Positions 7,260 through 13,614 of a stretch of 15,876 bases of DNA are shown here, in pieces. The notes beneath the pieces are model-generated. The model saw only the letters and a list, made by a program, of their open reading frames with translations. It did not search any database and was not told the origin of the DNA. A program made the translations under genes and the position numbers. Origin of the DNA: Candidatus Bathyarchaeota archaeon (GTDB taxonomy: Archaea; Thermoproteota; Bathyarchaeia; Bathyarchaeales; Bathyarchaeaceae); assembly GCA_023136395.1 (NCBI GenBank), contig JAGLRI010000010.1:1-15876 (forward strand), given 5' to 3'. Every line of letters begins with the position of its first letter. The first letter of the stretch is position 1.

Positions 7260-7763
7260 CTAAACGGAAGAGGGGCTTAAAGCTCTCTCCACAGCTTTTC
7301 TTGGATTCTCTTCTCCTATCACTCTAACTAAATGCCTTTCGTCTAAATACTTTCCAGCGATTCTATCGGCTGTTTCACCACTACCTTTGATGGCTACGAT
7401 TGTCTTGGCCTTGAGATAGGCAACCCTGGCCTCGATAGCCGTTCCAACCCCTCCCCCAACAACAACCACAGCATCTGCTGAATATGCTGTAATAAAATCT
7501 CGTATGTAGCCCATCCCTGTTGCGATTATGACATCGCAATACTGATTAGCGTAACCTTTTTCGTCTTGAGGGATTATGCCTACAACAAGACCACCATGAT
7601 ACTTAGCTCCTTTACTCGCAGCCTCCATTACCCCTCCAAGACCTCCAGTAATGAGAACCGCTCCACGTTGAGCTACTTCCTCACCTACCTTATAGGATAA
7701 TTGATAAGCTTTCTCAGTGCAGTTATCACTTCCATATCCAATGATTAAAATCTGTTTCAACAT
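7260..7763 (-). CDS. TIGR00725 / LOG-fold (SLOG) nucleotide-binding family protein
   Basis: This is a 167-residue single-domain Rossmann-like protein. It has an N-terminal strand ILIIGYGS, then AVLITGGLGGVMEAASKGA at about 36-54 and VVVVGGGVGTAIEARVA at about 98-114, the counterpart of the PGGxGTxxE motif of LOG/lysine-decarboxylase-fold proteins. The length and the order of motifs fit TIGR00725 (molybdenum-cofactor-carrier-like). Whether it binds a cofactor or hydrolyses a nucleotide cannot be told. ATG 7763 lacks a Shine-Dalgarno, and an AT-rich stretch at about 7793-7802 would fit a short-leader or leaderless transcript. Confidence 0.8.
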   Translation of the reverse strand: MLKQILIIGYGSDNCTEKAYQLSYKVGEEVAQRGAVLITGGLGGVMEAASKGAKYHGGLVVGIIPQDEKGYANQYCDVIIATGMGYIRDFITAYSADAVVVVGGGVGTAIEARVAYLKAKTIVAIKGSGETADRIAGKYLDERHLVRVIGEENPRKAVERALSPSSV

Positions 7764-7884
7764 AAACGCCTATACTATTTAGAACACAGAAAATAATTAA
7801 AAAGTTATTTTCCAAACAGTTATTTAATGCCCATCAATATTGGAAAAAGAGGGAAAATTGAAGACGATCTCTAATCATTCTATA

Positions 7885-8022
7885 TTAAAAAACAGCATAA
7901 AAACTGTTTGTTTCAGCAGGGATTTCATAACCCAGATGCATGTACACATCGGGCTTCTTATCCACCTTAAGAATTGATTCAAAAAATTTAGGAAAAACTA
8001 GAAAAAAGCCAGCGTGACTTAG
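7885..8022 (-). pseudogene. orphan coding-like fragment in the gap after the Nudix gene
   Basis: In the 255-nt gap the minus strand has a 45-codon open stretch ending at TAA 7885-7887. It reads as LSHAGFFLVFPKFFESILK and then VDKKPDVYMHLGYEIPAE, and it overlaps the Nudix stop codon by 4 nt in another frame. It has no ATG or TTG at its upstream end; only GTG 7965 is available, without a Shine-Dalgarno. The second half looks protein-like. The first half overlaps the T-rich terminator and may be chance. It could be the tail of a lost gene. The remainder of the gap holds a 6-bp hairpin, AAACAG/CTGTTT, at 7890-7909. Confidence 0.22.
7985..8007 (-). terminator. T-rich terminator of the Nudix gene
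   Basis: Within 35 nt after the stop, the minus strand reads GGCTTTTTTCTAGTTTTTCC, two T runs typical of archaeal intrinsic termination without a strong hairpin. Confidence 0.45.
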
Positions 8023-8453
8023 TCATGGTTTAAGTATGCAACCTTTTCAATCGCTTCATTAACTCTTTTTAGAATCTCTTTAGTATTATTAAAACTCAAT
8101 AAATTCGATGCTTCTTCAAGTTTTAACCATTTATATCCCTTATGTTCATAAGATACTTTAACTTCTTTTTCCTCTGTTTCAACAAGAAAGTAAATAACCT
8201 CCTTATGGATTCTCTTCCCCTTCCTCTTGTAAAAATATTCAATTTTCTCCCTGAAGTCTTCAAAGAACGTGAAACTGTTAAGACCTGTCTCTTCCTTAGC
8301 CTCCCTGATCGCAGCTTCTTTTTCAGTCTCTCCTGCCTCGATATTTCCCTTGGAAAAACCCCAGTGCCCCCATCCATAATGGAGCAGAAGATAACTTGGA
8401 TTGCCACCGTCCATTCGGAATATTACCAATCCTGCTGATTTTTCCTCGAGCAC
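8019..8453 (-). CDS. Nudix hydrolase, Ap4A-hydrolase-like
   Basis: This 144-residue protein is a single Nudix domain. The box is complete at residues 36-58: Gly36, Glu42, Arg50-Glu51, Glu54-Glu55 and Gly57, ending in Leu, giving the Mg-binding catalytic helix. The flanking WGFSKGNIE and a late YKWLKLEEA resemble asymmetric diadenosine tetraphosphatases, so cleavage of Ap4A or a related dinucleotide is likely, though Nudix substrates are hard to predict. It starts at GTG 8453 behind GAGGAG, spaced seven nt. Upstream are a TATA-like TTATTAATTT (8481-8490) and a perfect inverted repeat (8491-8514). It is divergent from the amidohydrolase. Confidence 0.88.
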   Translation of the reverse strand: MLEEKSAGLVIFRMDGGNPSYLLLHYGWGHWGFSKGNIEAGETEKEAAIREAKEETGLNSFTFFEDFREKIEYFYKRKGKRIHKEVIYFLVETEEKEVKVSYEHKGYKWLKLEEASNLLSFNNTKEILKRVNEAIEKVAYLNHD

Positions 8454-8480
8454 ATAAATTCTCCTCTATTTTATTTGGTT

Positions 8481-8490
8481 AAATTAATAA
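8481..8490 (-). promoter_or_regulatory. TATA box for the Nudix gene
   Basis: The minus strand reads TTATTAATTT, 28-37 nt before GTG 8453, leaving a leader of a few to about ten nt. The inverted repeat at 8491-8514 abuts its upstream edge. Confidence 0.35.
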
Positions 8491-8514
8491 TAATACATGA
8501 AAAATCATGTATTA
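8491..8514. promoter_or_regulatory. perfect 10-bp inverted repeat, candidate operator
   Basis: TAATACATGA (8491-8500), spacer AAAA, then TCATGTATTA (8505-8514) are exact complements. The 24-bp element lies immediately upstream of the Nudix TATA box, where archaeal factors act on BRE/TFB binding. It is in the Nudix-amidohydrolase divergent gap and could affect either gene. It could also form an RNA hairpin, but it sits outside any predicted transcript end. Confidence 0.5.
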
Positions 8515-8578
8515 ACAATTACTTGACATTCCTCTAAATTCACTAGATCTTTTTAATTAATTTCTTCTTTCCTATTAA

Positions 8579-8617
8579 AGTGCAACACTTTTATAAATTC
8601 TTTGATGTGTGAGCACT
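8579..8617 (+). promoter_or_regulatory. amidohydrolase promoter: TATA box flanked by inverted repeat
   Basis: TTTTATAAA at 8589-8597 is a strong archaeal TATA box, predicting a start near 8619-8622. It is bracketed by imperfect inverted arms: AGTGC-A-ACAC (8579-8588) and GTGT-GA-GCACT (8607-8617). Nine bases on each side pair, with a one-base difference in the internal spacer. A protein bound to both arms would block TBP or polymerase. The start leaves an 80-nt leader before the gene. Confidence 0.45.
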
Positions 8618-8625
8618 AGTTAGCT

Positions 8626-8664
8626 ATGAATCATTTATTAGAACATATTAGGAACACATTTTAA
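8626..8664 (+). CDS. possible 12-residue leader ORF before the amidohydrolase
   Basis: ATG 8626 to TAA 8662-8664 encodes MNHLLEHIRNTF. The predicted transcript start (about 8620) lies just before this ATG, so it could be translated leaderless. It ends 40 nt before the amidohydrolase start. ORFs this short are common by chance, and only its position at the 5' end of the leader makes it notable. Confidence 0.2.
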   Translation: MNHLLEHIRNTF

Positions 8665-8704
8665 GTAAAAGTTGTATCTTTGGTATATTAATGGAGGATA
8701 TAAT

Positions 8705-9802
8705 TTGAGCTACGAAGGTCGTTTCGTTGTAGATACGCATGTACATATAACAACACTGTACAAGCCCAAGGGGACAACTGAAGGATGGGACTTTCCGGAA
8801 GGATGGACGGGTCTAGGGCAGTTTGTTGAGACTTTTGACAATTCACCTCTCTGCTTCTACGATATGGAGCGATATGGTATCGATATGTGCGTCTTGTTAC
8901 CCAGCCAAATAGGTCCGACTAACGAGTTGCAGGCTGCATTGGTGGATAAGTATCCCGATAAGTTTGTGGCAATGTGTACTGAACAGAAACATAAGATCAA
9001 AGTCTCGCAGGGAGAAGTTGGATGGAGTCTCGAGGCAGCTTGCGACGAGATTGATGCCGCTTTAAAGACTGGTAAGTTTGTAGGTATTGGTGAATTTGTT
9101 CCAAGAAATTCTACTCCTAAAAAAGTATACACTTTCAGGGAACGCTTAGACGAATGGCGCAGGTTCATGGATCTCGCAGCAAAGTACGATGTAGTTATAG
9201 ATTTTCATGAATATGTTTTTCGCGATGGATGGGATCCTTACCACTTACTATATCGACTTTTAGCAGAATATCGTGACGTACCAATTCTAGTCTGCCATGG
9301 AGGGTATTCAATAGGAGATTACGCAGTGGGGGCAGACATTATCCGAAAGTCATGCAAAGCGGCAGGTATGGCTGAAAACGTTTTTCTCGAGACTGGTACT
9401 TGGCCAGCTGAGTACTATGAGATTCCACTAAAGAATCCAAACGTTGGATCAACAAAGCTGATTTGGACCGGAGCAGACTATGGTAATGTACCCCAATACA
9501 TTATCGCTCAGCCGGGACAGGAACCATCAAGTTTCTCGTCTTCGATGATGAAGTGGTCCCGTGTGCCTAGTTATCAAGGTGACTGGTGGGGTTGGACTCT
9601 CCAGCAGATACGTAAAATCAGAGATTGGGTGACTCAAGACGAGATCAACCTCATTCTTGGTGGAAATGCAGCTAAGATATTCAAACTCAAAGTGCCTTAT
9701 GAACGAATGTTCCCGGAAGGTAGACCTGACCTCTGGGGTATTCACTGGAAAAAATCCATACCTTTCTTACCTAAAGACCAGATTTTGCACCCAGACTATT
9801 AG
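8705..9802 (+). CDS. amidohydrolase family protein (amidohydrolase_2, ACMSD-like fold)
   Basis: This is a metal-dependent TIM-barrel hydrolase or decarboxylase of 365 residues. Metal ligands typical of the family are present: DTHVH with His12 and His14, HEY with His168, CHGG with His198, and GADYG with Asp258. The middle has FVGIGEFVPR, and the end has the usual LGGNAAKIFKL followed by a Trp-rich tail. I start at TTG 8705 because GGAGG at 8693-8697 precedes it by seven nt; the in-frame TTG 8672 would add 11 residues without a ribosome site and with unlike composition. The reaction is not identifiable; members include aminocarboxymuconate-semialdehyde decarboxylase. It has its own promoter and a T-tract terminator, so it is monocistronic. 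Confidence 0.85.
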   Translation: MSYEGRFVVDTHVHITTLYKPKGTTEGWDFPEGWTGLGQFVETFDNSPLCFYDMERYGIDMCVLLPSQIGPTNELQAALVDKYPDKFVAMCTEQKHKIKVSQGEVGWSLEAACDEIDAALKTGKFVGIGEFVPRNSTPKKVYTFRERLDEWRRFMDLAAKYDVVIDFHEYVFRDGWDPYHLLYRLLAEYRDVPILVCHGGYSIGDYAVGADIIRKSCKAAGMAENVFLETGTWPAEYYEIPLKNPNVGSTKLIWTGADYGNVPQYIIAQPGQEPSSFSSSMMKWSRVPSYQGDWWGWTLQQIRKIRDWVTQDEINLILGGNAAKIFKLKVPYERMFPEGRPDLWGIHWKKSIPFLPKDQILHPDY

Positions 9803-9828
9803 CCACTGGAATCGCAAACATCTAAACC

Positions 9829-9848
9829 CCCTTTCTTTTTTTCTTTTT
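9829..9848 (+). terminator. T-rich terminator of the amidohydrolase gene
   Basis: CCCTTTC, seven T, C and five T lie about 30 nt past the stop codon. This is the archaeal T-tract type with no convincing hairpin. It lies between convergent genes and would serve only the plus strand. Confidence 0.55.
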
Positions 9849-9856
9849 GGATCGTG

Positions 9857-10780
9857 TTAGTTCTGAAGCTTTTTACTCAAAAGTGAAGCTACTATAATTG
9901 GTAAAGCAATTGTTGCATCACAAACTAAATCGACTACTTCAGCTTCCACCGCAACCTTCTTCCAAGATTTAGCTTCTTCTAATTTTGCCCCAGAAACCCC
10001 TCCAGCCTCAGGTCTATCCATAGTGATCTGAACAGCATAATCCAAAGCTTTTGGAGTGGTTTGCATAGTCATTGCAATATAATGTTTTGGGACTCCTCCT
10101 CCAATGATCAAAGCTCCGGATCTCTTAGAGTCAAACGCTATATCAAGCATGTCCTTTTGATCTAGAGTTGGGTTTACCATTAAATTGTGATCTTGAGAAT
10201 ACATCCATATATGGAAGCCCAAGATTGAATCAGAGATTGATGGACAAAATATTGGTATATTTTCGTCTGTTGCAGCTTTTATTATCGAGTTTTCATCCTC
10301 GATTTTATTTCCAAGTTCAAATATAAATTCTTTTGAACTCATTTCCTTTTGTGGCAACTTTGAAAAAACTGGTTCAAGGTTGTTTTCTAGAGTTACGTAA
10401 CCTTTGTTTGGTAGTAGAACATTATAGATTCTATTTATTTTACTTTTATATAATTGTGCATCATTAACAATTTTTTTTTCTTGATAATGGTGTTCACCAA
10501 AAGCTTCTATTAAATCGTGAGTAAGATTCGCTCCCGTTGTAACAATAACATCAATGAAATGATTTCTGATCATTTCAACGATTACCCCTCTCATCCCCCC
10601 CGGAATAAGCGCACCTGCTAATCCTAAAAACTTAGTACACTTTTTATCTTGGATCATATCCGTAAGAATCCTTACTGAATCCGCTAACTTTACCGCTTGA
10701 AATCCTGCATAAGTCATCTCTTCCACAAGTTCATTCACCGTCATATCAAACCAAATCTTAACCTGTTTGAGCACGTTCAA
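9857..10780 (-). CDS. dys: deoxyhypusine synthase
   Basis: This enzyme transfers the aminobutyl group of spermidine to a lysine of aIF5A, the first step of hypusine formation. Family blocks are clear: MTVNELVEEM near the N-terminus, CTKFLGLAGALIPGGMRG, VTTGANLTHDLIEAFGEHHY (NAD region), GGGVPKHYI, and MDRPEAGGVSGAKLEEAKSWKKV holding the catalytic Lys (Lys275 in this numbering). The usual SWGK reads SWKK here. I start at TTG 10780, giving 307 residues: AAGGTGATT (GGTGA, then five nt) precedes it, and a TATA-like ATTTTATTTTTAA at 10815-10827 predicts transcription from about 10795, inside the alternative ORF from ATG 10807. The ATG start would add nine residues. It is convergent with the amidohydrolase and downstream of the CooC-like gene. 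Confidence 0.92.
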   Translation of the reverse strand: MNVLKQVKIWFDMTVNELVEEMTYAGFQAVKLADSVRILTDMIQDKKCTKFLGLAGALIPGGMRGVIVEMIRNHFIDVIVTTGANLTHDLIEAFGEHHYQEKKIVNDAQLYKSKINRIYNVLLPNKGYVTLENNLEPVFSKLPQKEMSSKEFIFELGNKIEDENSIIKAATDENIPIFCPSISDSILGFHIWMYSQDHNLMVNPTLDQKDMLDIAFDSKRSGALIIGGGVPKHYIAMTMQTTPKALDYAVQITMDRPEAGGVSGAKLEEAKSWKKVAVEAEVVDLVCDATIALPIIVASLLSKKLQN

Positions 10781-10814
10781 TTGAATCACCTTATCTACTA
10801 AAGTCATCTCACGT

Positions 10815-10827
10815 TAAAAATAAAATT
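10815..10827 (-). promoter_or_regulatory. TATA box for deoxyhypusine synthase
   Basis: The minus strand reads ATTTTATTTTTAA. A start site about 25 nt on (near 10795) leaves a 15-nt leader containing GGTGA before TTG 10780, and it would exclude ATG 10807 from the message. The rest of the 10808-10987 gap is AT-rich with ATATAT on both sides of CTTCA at 10902-10918 and nothing else recognisable. Confidence 0.35.
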
Positions 10828-10987
10828 TCCTAGACTTGATCCTTTCCTTTGTTTTCAAACGGATCGTTAAGAGGAATTATGCCCTTCGTGTTAAACATTT
10901 AATATATCTTCAATATATAATCGTCGGATTGAAAGTACTTTTTAAATTAAAAATACTTGTTTTGTTAAAGTCGTCACTTTGGCTTTC

Positions 10988-11752
10988 TTAAGGATATCCT
11001 GCTTTTTTCATAATTTCTTTTATCGAGAGGTATGCTGGAGAAGAGGGAGGTAACTTGAGTAGTGATTTTCCAGATAAATTAAATTCTTCAACATTCTTGT
11101 CATACGCGATTTTTCCCAAGTATTTTTGATTCGTCCTTCTTTCAACCTCTTCACCTGAAATTTCTGGAAATCTATTTCCTCCAACGACGTAAAAATTTTT
11201 GAAGTTTATCTTAACCTCTTTCGCGATTCTATACGCCCTTTTCACGTGATCAAAGGATTTTTTGGATGGATCTATTACATCAAATATATCATCCACTTCT
11301 GAGGTTATTTTTCGATTTATATGCTCTAATCCCGCAGGAGAATCAACAATTATGTATTTGTAACTCTTTGTTAATCTGCTCAACGCTCCCTTTAGGGCAG
11401 CATCTGGTAGGCAGTAACATCCTTCTATCCATTTGGGACCAACAGCCATTAAATCAAAATACTCTCCCTCATATAACCCCTTTTTCCAAATCATACCTTC
11501 CATCCTTTCCGATGGTGGTATGCCGACCGTGGTGCCTCCGTTCTCTAAAAAAGTTTCAATCATCAACTCGGATATGGTCTTATGCCCCTTCTCTTCTAAA
11601 TCTATTCCAACCATTTCTCCAAGGTTTTGGTCTGGATCAGCATCCACCAAAAGCATAGGATAATTTCTTGTTTCGATAAAATGTTTAGTTAGCAACGCTA
11701 CAAAACTTGTTTTCCCGCTCCCCCCTCTACCCATTGAAACCATCATTTTCAT
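10988..11752 (-). CDS. cooC: CooC-like nickel-insertion ATPase for CO dehydrogenase
   Basis: This is a MinD/ParA-superfamily ATPase of 254 residues that helps load nickel into CO dehydrogenase or acetyl-CoA synthase. It has a deviant Walker A, GRGGSGKTS, at residues 8-16, with Arg9 where the family's signature Lys is expected. Walker A' is LLVDADPDQN at 34-43. The metal-binding Cys-x-Cys is Cys112/Cys114 (WIEGCYCLPD), and IIVDSPAGLEH follows. The CxC and AGLEH features separate CooC from other MinD-like proteins. ATG 11752 is first of several nearby Met codons and has only a weak GAGAT upstream. No CODH/ACS gene is present in the window. The symbol is by family resemblance; acsF is an equivalent possibility. 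Confidence 0.83.
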   Translation of the reverse strand: MKMMVSMGRGGSGKTSFVALLTKHFIETRNYPMLLVDADPDQNLGEMVGIDLEEKGHKTISELMIETFLENGGTTVGIPPSERMEGMIWKKGLYEGEYFDLMAVGPKWIEGCYCLPDAALKGALSRLTKSYKYIIVDSPAGLEHINRKITSEVDDIFDVIDPSKKSFDHVKRAYRIAKEVKINFKNFYVVGGNRFPEISGEEVERRTNQKYLGKIAYDKNVEEFNLSGKSLLKLPPSSPAYLSIKEIMKKAGYP

Positions 11753-11812
11753 GTAATCTCAACCATTTACGCTGTTTTCAAAGAATTCATTCAATTTCAA
11801 TCTTTAGTTTTT

Positions 11813-11828
11813 GAAGAAGAAAAAGCTT
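11813..11828 (-). terminator. T-rich terminator after the HExxH gene
   Basis: The minus strand reads AAGCTTTTTCTTCTTC about 40 nt after the stop. This is a pyrimidine T-tract of archaeal type and implies that the HExxH gene and the CooC-like gene are separate transcripts. Confidence 0.35.
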
Positions 11829-11868
11829 ACTGAAAATGCTACAGAAACCAGAATTAATATCGTGTATT

Positions 11869-12399
11869 TCAAACCATGTACATTCGGTTAGGTCTTTCAA
11901 AGTCTTTCACGATCTCCATTGGGCTTTTGGCTGCTTTAATGTTGCTAAGAGGGATGTCTTTGAAAAGGACCCATGGAGTTGTCTCAGCTAACCTTGTAAC
12001 TATGTGATCTTCACCAAAACATTCTTTTGAGATTTTATAGACTAAATTGCGGACTTCAGTCTCTGGGATGTGTCCCAAAGCGTGTAGATACTCATGGATT
12101 AACAAGCTGTAGACAAAAGCGTTCACTAGTCTTTTCGACTTTGTGATTGCTTCGACAGTATCTACGAGAGTTCGATTTAAAACTATGTTATTAGTACCTA
12201 ACGGATGATAAGCGCCAACACGAGGAGGTAAATCGTCTAAGAAAAGCATCATGCCAACTCTGTGCTCACCTAAAAAATCTTTAACAGAATCCTTCACTAT
12301 CTTCCAAATTTCACTGAAACCTTCTGCTTTATCAATACGGGAACAATAGTCCTCAACCGTGAAGAGTTCCTTTGTAGCTTCAGGCTTTCTGTAGATCAT
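11869..12399 (-). CDS. putative zinc metallopeptidase-like protein (HExxH), function unknown
   Basis: This 176-residue soluble protein has HEYLHALGH at residues 102-110, an HExxH zinc motif. The third metzincin ligand position (HExxHxxGxxH) holds Pro, and His110 falls two residues earlier, so it is not a canonical metzincin. A later Glu (114 or 116) could be the third ligand as in gluzincin-like folds. Before the motif, VGAYHPLGTNNIVLN resembles the strand region found ahead of HExxH in ImmA/SprT-like proteins. There is no signal peptide, so any activity is cytoplasmic. A strong TATA box (12421-12430) lies 22-31 nt before ATG 12399, implying a leaderless message. It is divergent from the radical SAM gene. 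Confidence 0.65.
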   Translation of the reverse strand: MIYRKPEATKELFTVEDYCSRIDKAEGFSEIWKIVKDSVKDFLGEHRVGMMLFLDDLPPRVGAYHPLGTNNIVLNRTLVDTVEAITKSKRLVNAFVYSLLIHEYLHALGHIPETEVRNLVYKISKECFGEDHIVTRLAETTPWVLFKDIPLSNIKAAKSPMEIVKDFERPNRMYMV

Positions 12400-12410
12400 G
12401 TCATCTCTAC

Positions 12411-12430
12411 TAGCTAGCTAATATATAAAA
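12411..12430 (-). promoter_or_regulatory. TATA box plus TAGCTAGCTA palindrome before the HExxH gene
   Basis: The minus strand has TTTTATATAT (12421-12430) directly followed by the perfect 10-bp palindrome TAGCTAGCTA (12411-12420), which lies between TATA and the predicted start site near 12400. A factor bound there would overlap initiation and repress. Confidence 0.45.
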
Positions 12431-12468
12431 ATTACTTTTTGGTAATAGTTATTTAAAGTTATGCAAAA

Positions 12469-12477
12469 TTTTAAAAT
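12469..12477 (+). promoter_or_regulatory. TATA box for the radical SAM gene
   Basis: TTTTAAAAT is centred about 33 nt before ATG 12506. It predicts a start near 12499 and an essentially leaderless message, consistent with the absence of a Shine-Dalgarno. Confidence 0.4.
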
Positions 12478-12505
12478 TATCCAACCTAATTACTTATTGA
12501 CATAA

Positions 12506-13486
12506 ATGAAGTGGATTAAAGCAATCAGGCAAATCGCCTTTGGTAAGCCAATGGGTTGCAGTATACAAGTTACTGAACGTTGCAATCTTAAATGTTCAAT
12601 GTGTGGTTACTGGAAAGCCCCCTCACGAAAAGAGTTATCCCTTAATGACTTTGAAGAAGTTCATGACAAACTTAAAGATCTAAAGATTTGCGTCATTTCT
12701 TTGAGTGGAGGTGAGCCGTTTATACGAAAAGATTTTCTTGATATAGTAGAAATTTTTCGACACGACTTTTATACTTGTGTTACAACCAACGGTACCTTAC
12801 TTTCTAACGATGTGTGTAGTAATCTTAAATCAGATAGCTGCTTTGTTAGCATCGACAGTGACATCCCAGAAGTGCATAACAGAATTCGTGGGTTTAAGGG
12901 TGCGTGGGATAAGGCTATTGCGGGCCTTTTATCCTTGAAAGATCACTACAAAGGTGTAAGTGGTATAATGAGTGTTGTCAATAATTTAAACTTCCCACAA
13001 GGAGTTAATGGATTGATTAACTTAGCTGATTCATTGGACGTTTCTATCCATTTTCAACCATATTGTACCTTAAAGACAGGAGCAGCCCTTGGAGGAGTAA
13101 GTGATGTTAGCAAGTTTCTGTTAGATCGGCGTGAAAAACATAAATCTGTGGTCAGCAGCAGGCCCTACTTAAAGCGTTTTGATGCTGCCTTTAAAGAAGG
13201 CGTTAAGAACTGTTTAGCTGGCCAAGCCTTTTTTGATATACAAGCAAATGGAGACGTAACTAGGTGCCCTGATGACAGAACTAAATTTGGGGATGTATGG
13301 AACTTCCCTGATTTCCCTTTAGAAAAAACAAACTGCATAAATTGTTGGTATAGCTGTAGAGGAGAGATTGAAAGTTTCTATAAGTGGAAATTTTCTAAAA
13401 TACTAAGCTTAGATCGACTTATGTTTACCAAATCTAAAAAATCGTTTGATGGGAAAAAAGGTCTCACTGTAAACTCTTTTTCCTAA
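12506..13486 (+). CDS. radical SAM protein with SPASM/twitch-like C-terminal cysteines
   Basis: This is a 326-residue radical S-adenosylmethionine enzyme. CxxxCxxC is Cys26, Cys30 and Cys33 (TERCNLKCSMCGYW), followed by SLSGGEPFIRKDF, the SAM-binding GGEP motif, and a TTNGTLL strand. The C-terminal third has Cys236-x12-Gly-x4-Cys254 and then Cys277-x2-Cys280-x3-Cys284, close to a SPASM or shortened twitch module holding an auxiliary iron-sulfur cluster. Substrates of such enzymes are usually peptides or small-molecule precursors, but no precursor peptide or maturation partner is adjacent, so the reaction is unknown. ATG 12506 has no Shine-Dalgarno and a TATA box at 12469-12477. It ends 128 nt before the B3/B4 gene. 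Confidence 0.87.
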   Translation: MKWIKAIRQIAFGKPMGCSIQVTERCNLKCSMCGYWKAPSRKELSLNDFEEVHDKLKDLKICVISLSGGEPFIRKDFLDIVEIFRHDFYTCVTTNGTLLSNDVCSNLKSDSCFVSIDSDIPEVHNRIRGFKGAWDKAIAGLLSLKDHYKGVSGIMSVVNNLNFPQGVNGLINLADSLDVSIHFQPYCTLKTGAALGGVSDVSKFLLDRREKHKSVVSSRPYLKRFDAAFKEGVKNCLAGQAFFDIQANGDVTRCPDDRTKFGDVWNFPDFPLEKTNCINCWYSCRGEIESFYKWKFSKILSLDRLMFTKSKKSFDGKKGLTVNSFS

Positions 13487-13614
13487 AGGTGGTCTAAATT
13501 TACTCCTCGAATCTATTCACAAGTTAAAATGCGGTAAACTTCAAATCTTCACGTCGAGATGATCAGCCAAAGGGTTTTAAAACATATTTGGATCTAATGA
13601 GGAGGATAAATTAC

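Noticed and set aside
7827..7874. 15-codon plus-strand ORF (MPINIGKRGKIEDDL)
   Set aside because: No ribosome site or convincing promoter, and the length is well within chance expectation.
10902..10918. ATATAT-CTTCA-ATATAT inverted repeat in the deoxyhypusine synthase upstream gap
   Set aside because: ATATAT is self-complementary and the region is strongly AT-rich, so the symmetry carries little information.
13551..13600. C/D-box sRNA suggested by GATGATCAG before the B3/B4 gene
   Set aside because: Only one poor C-box-like match (not RTGATGA), and no D box with proper spacing or terminal stem.
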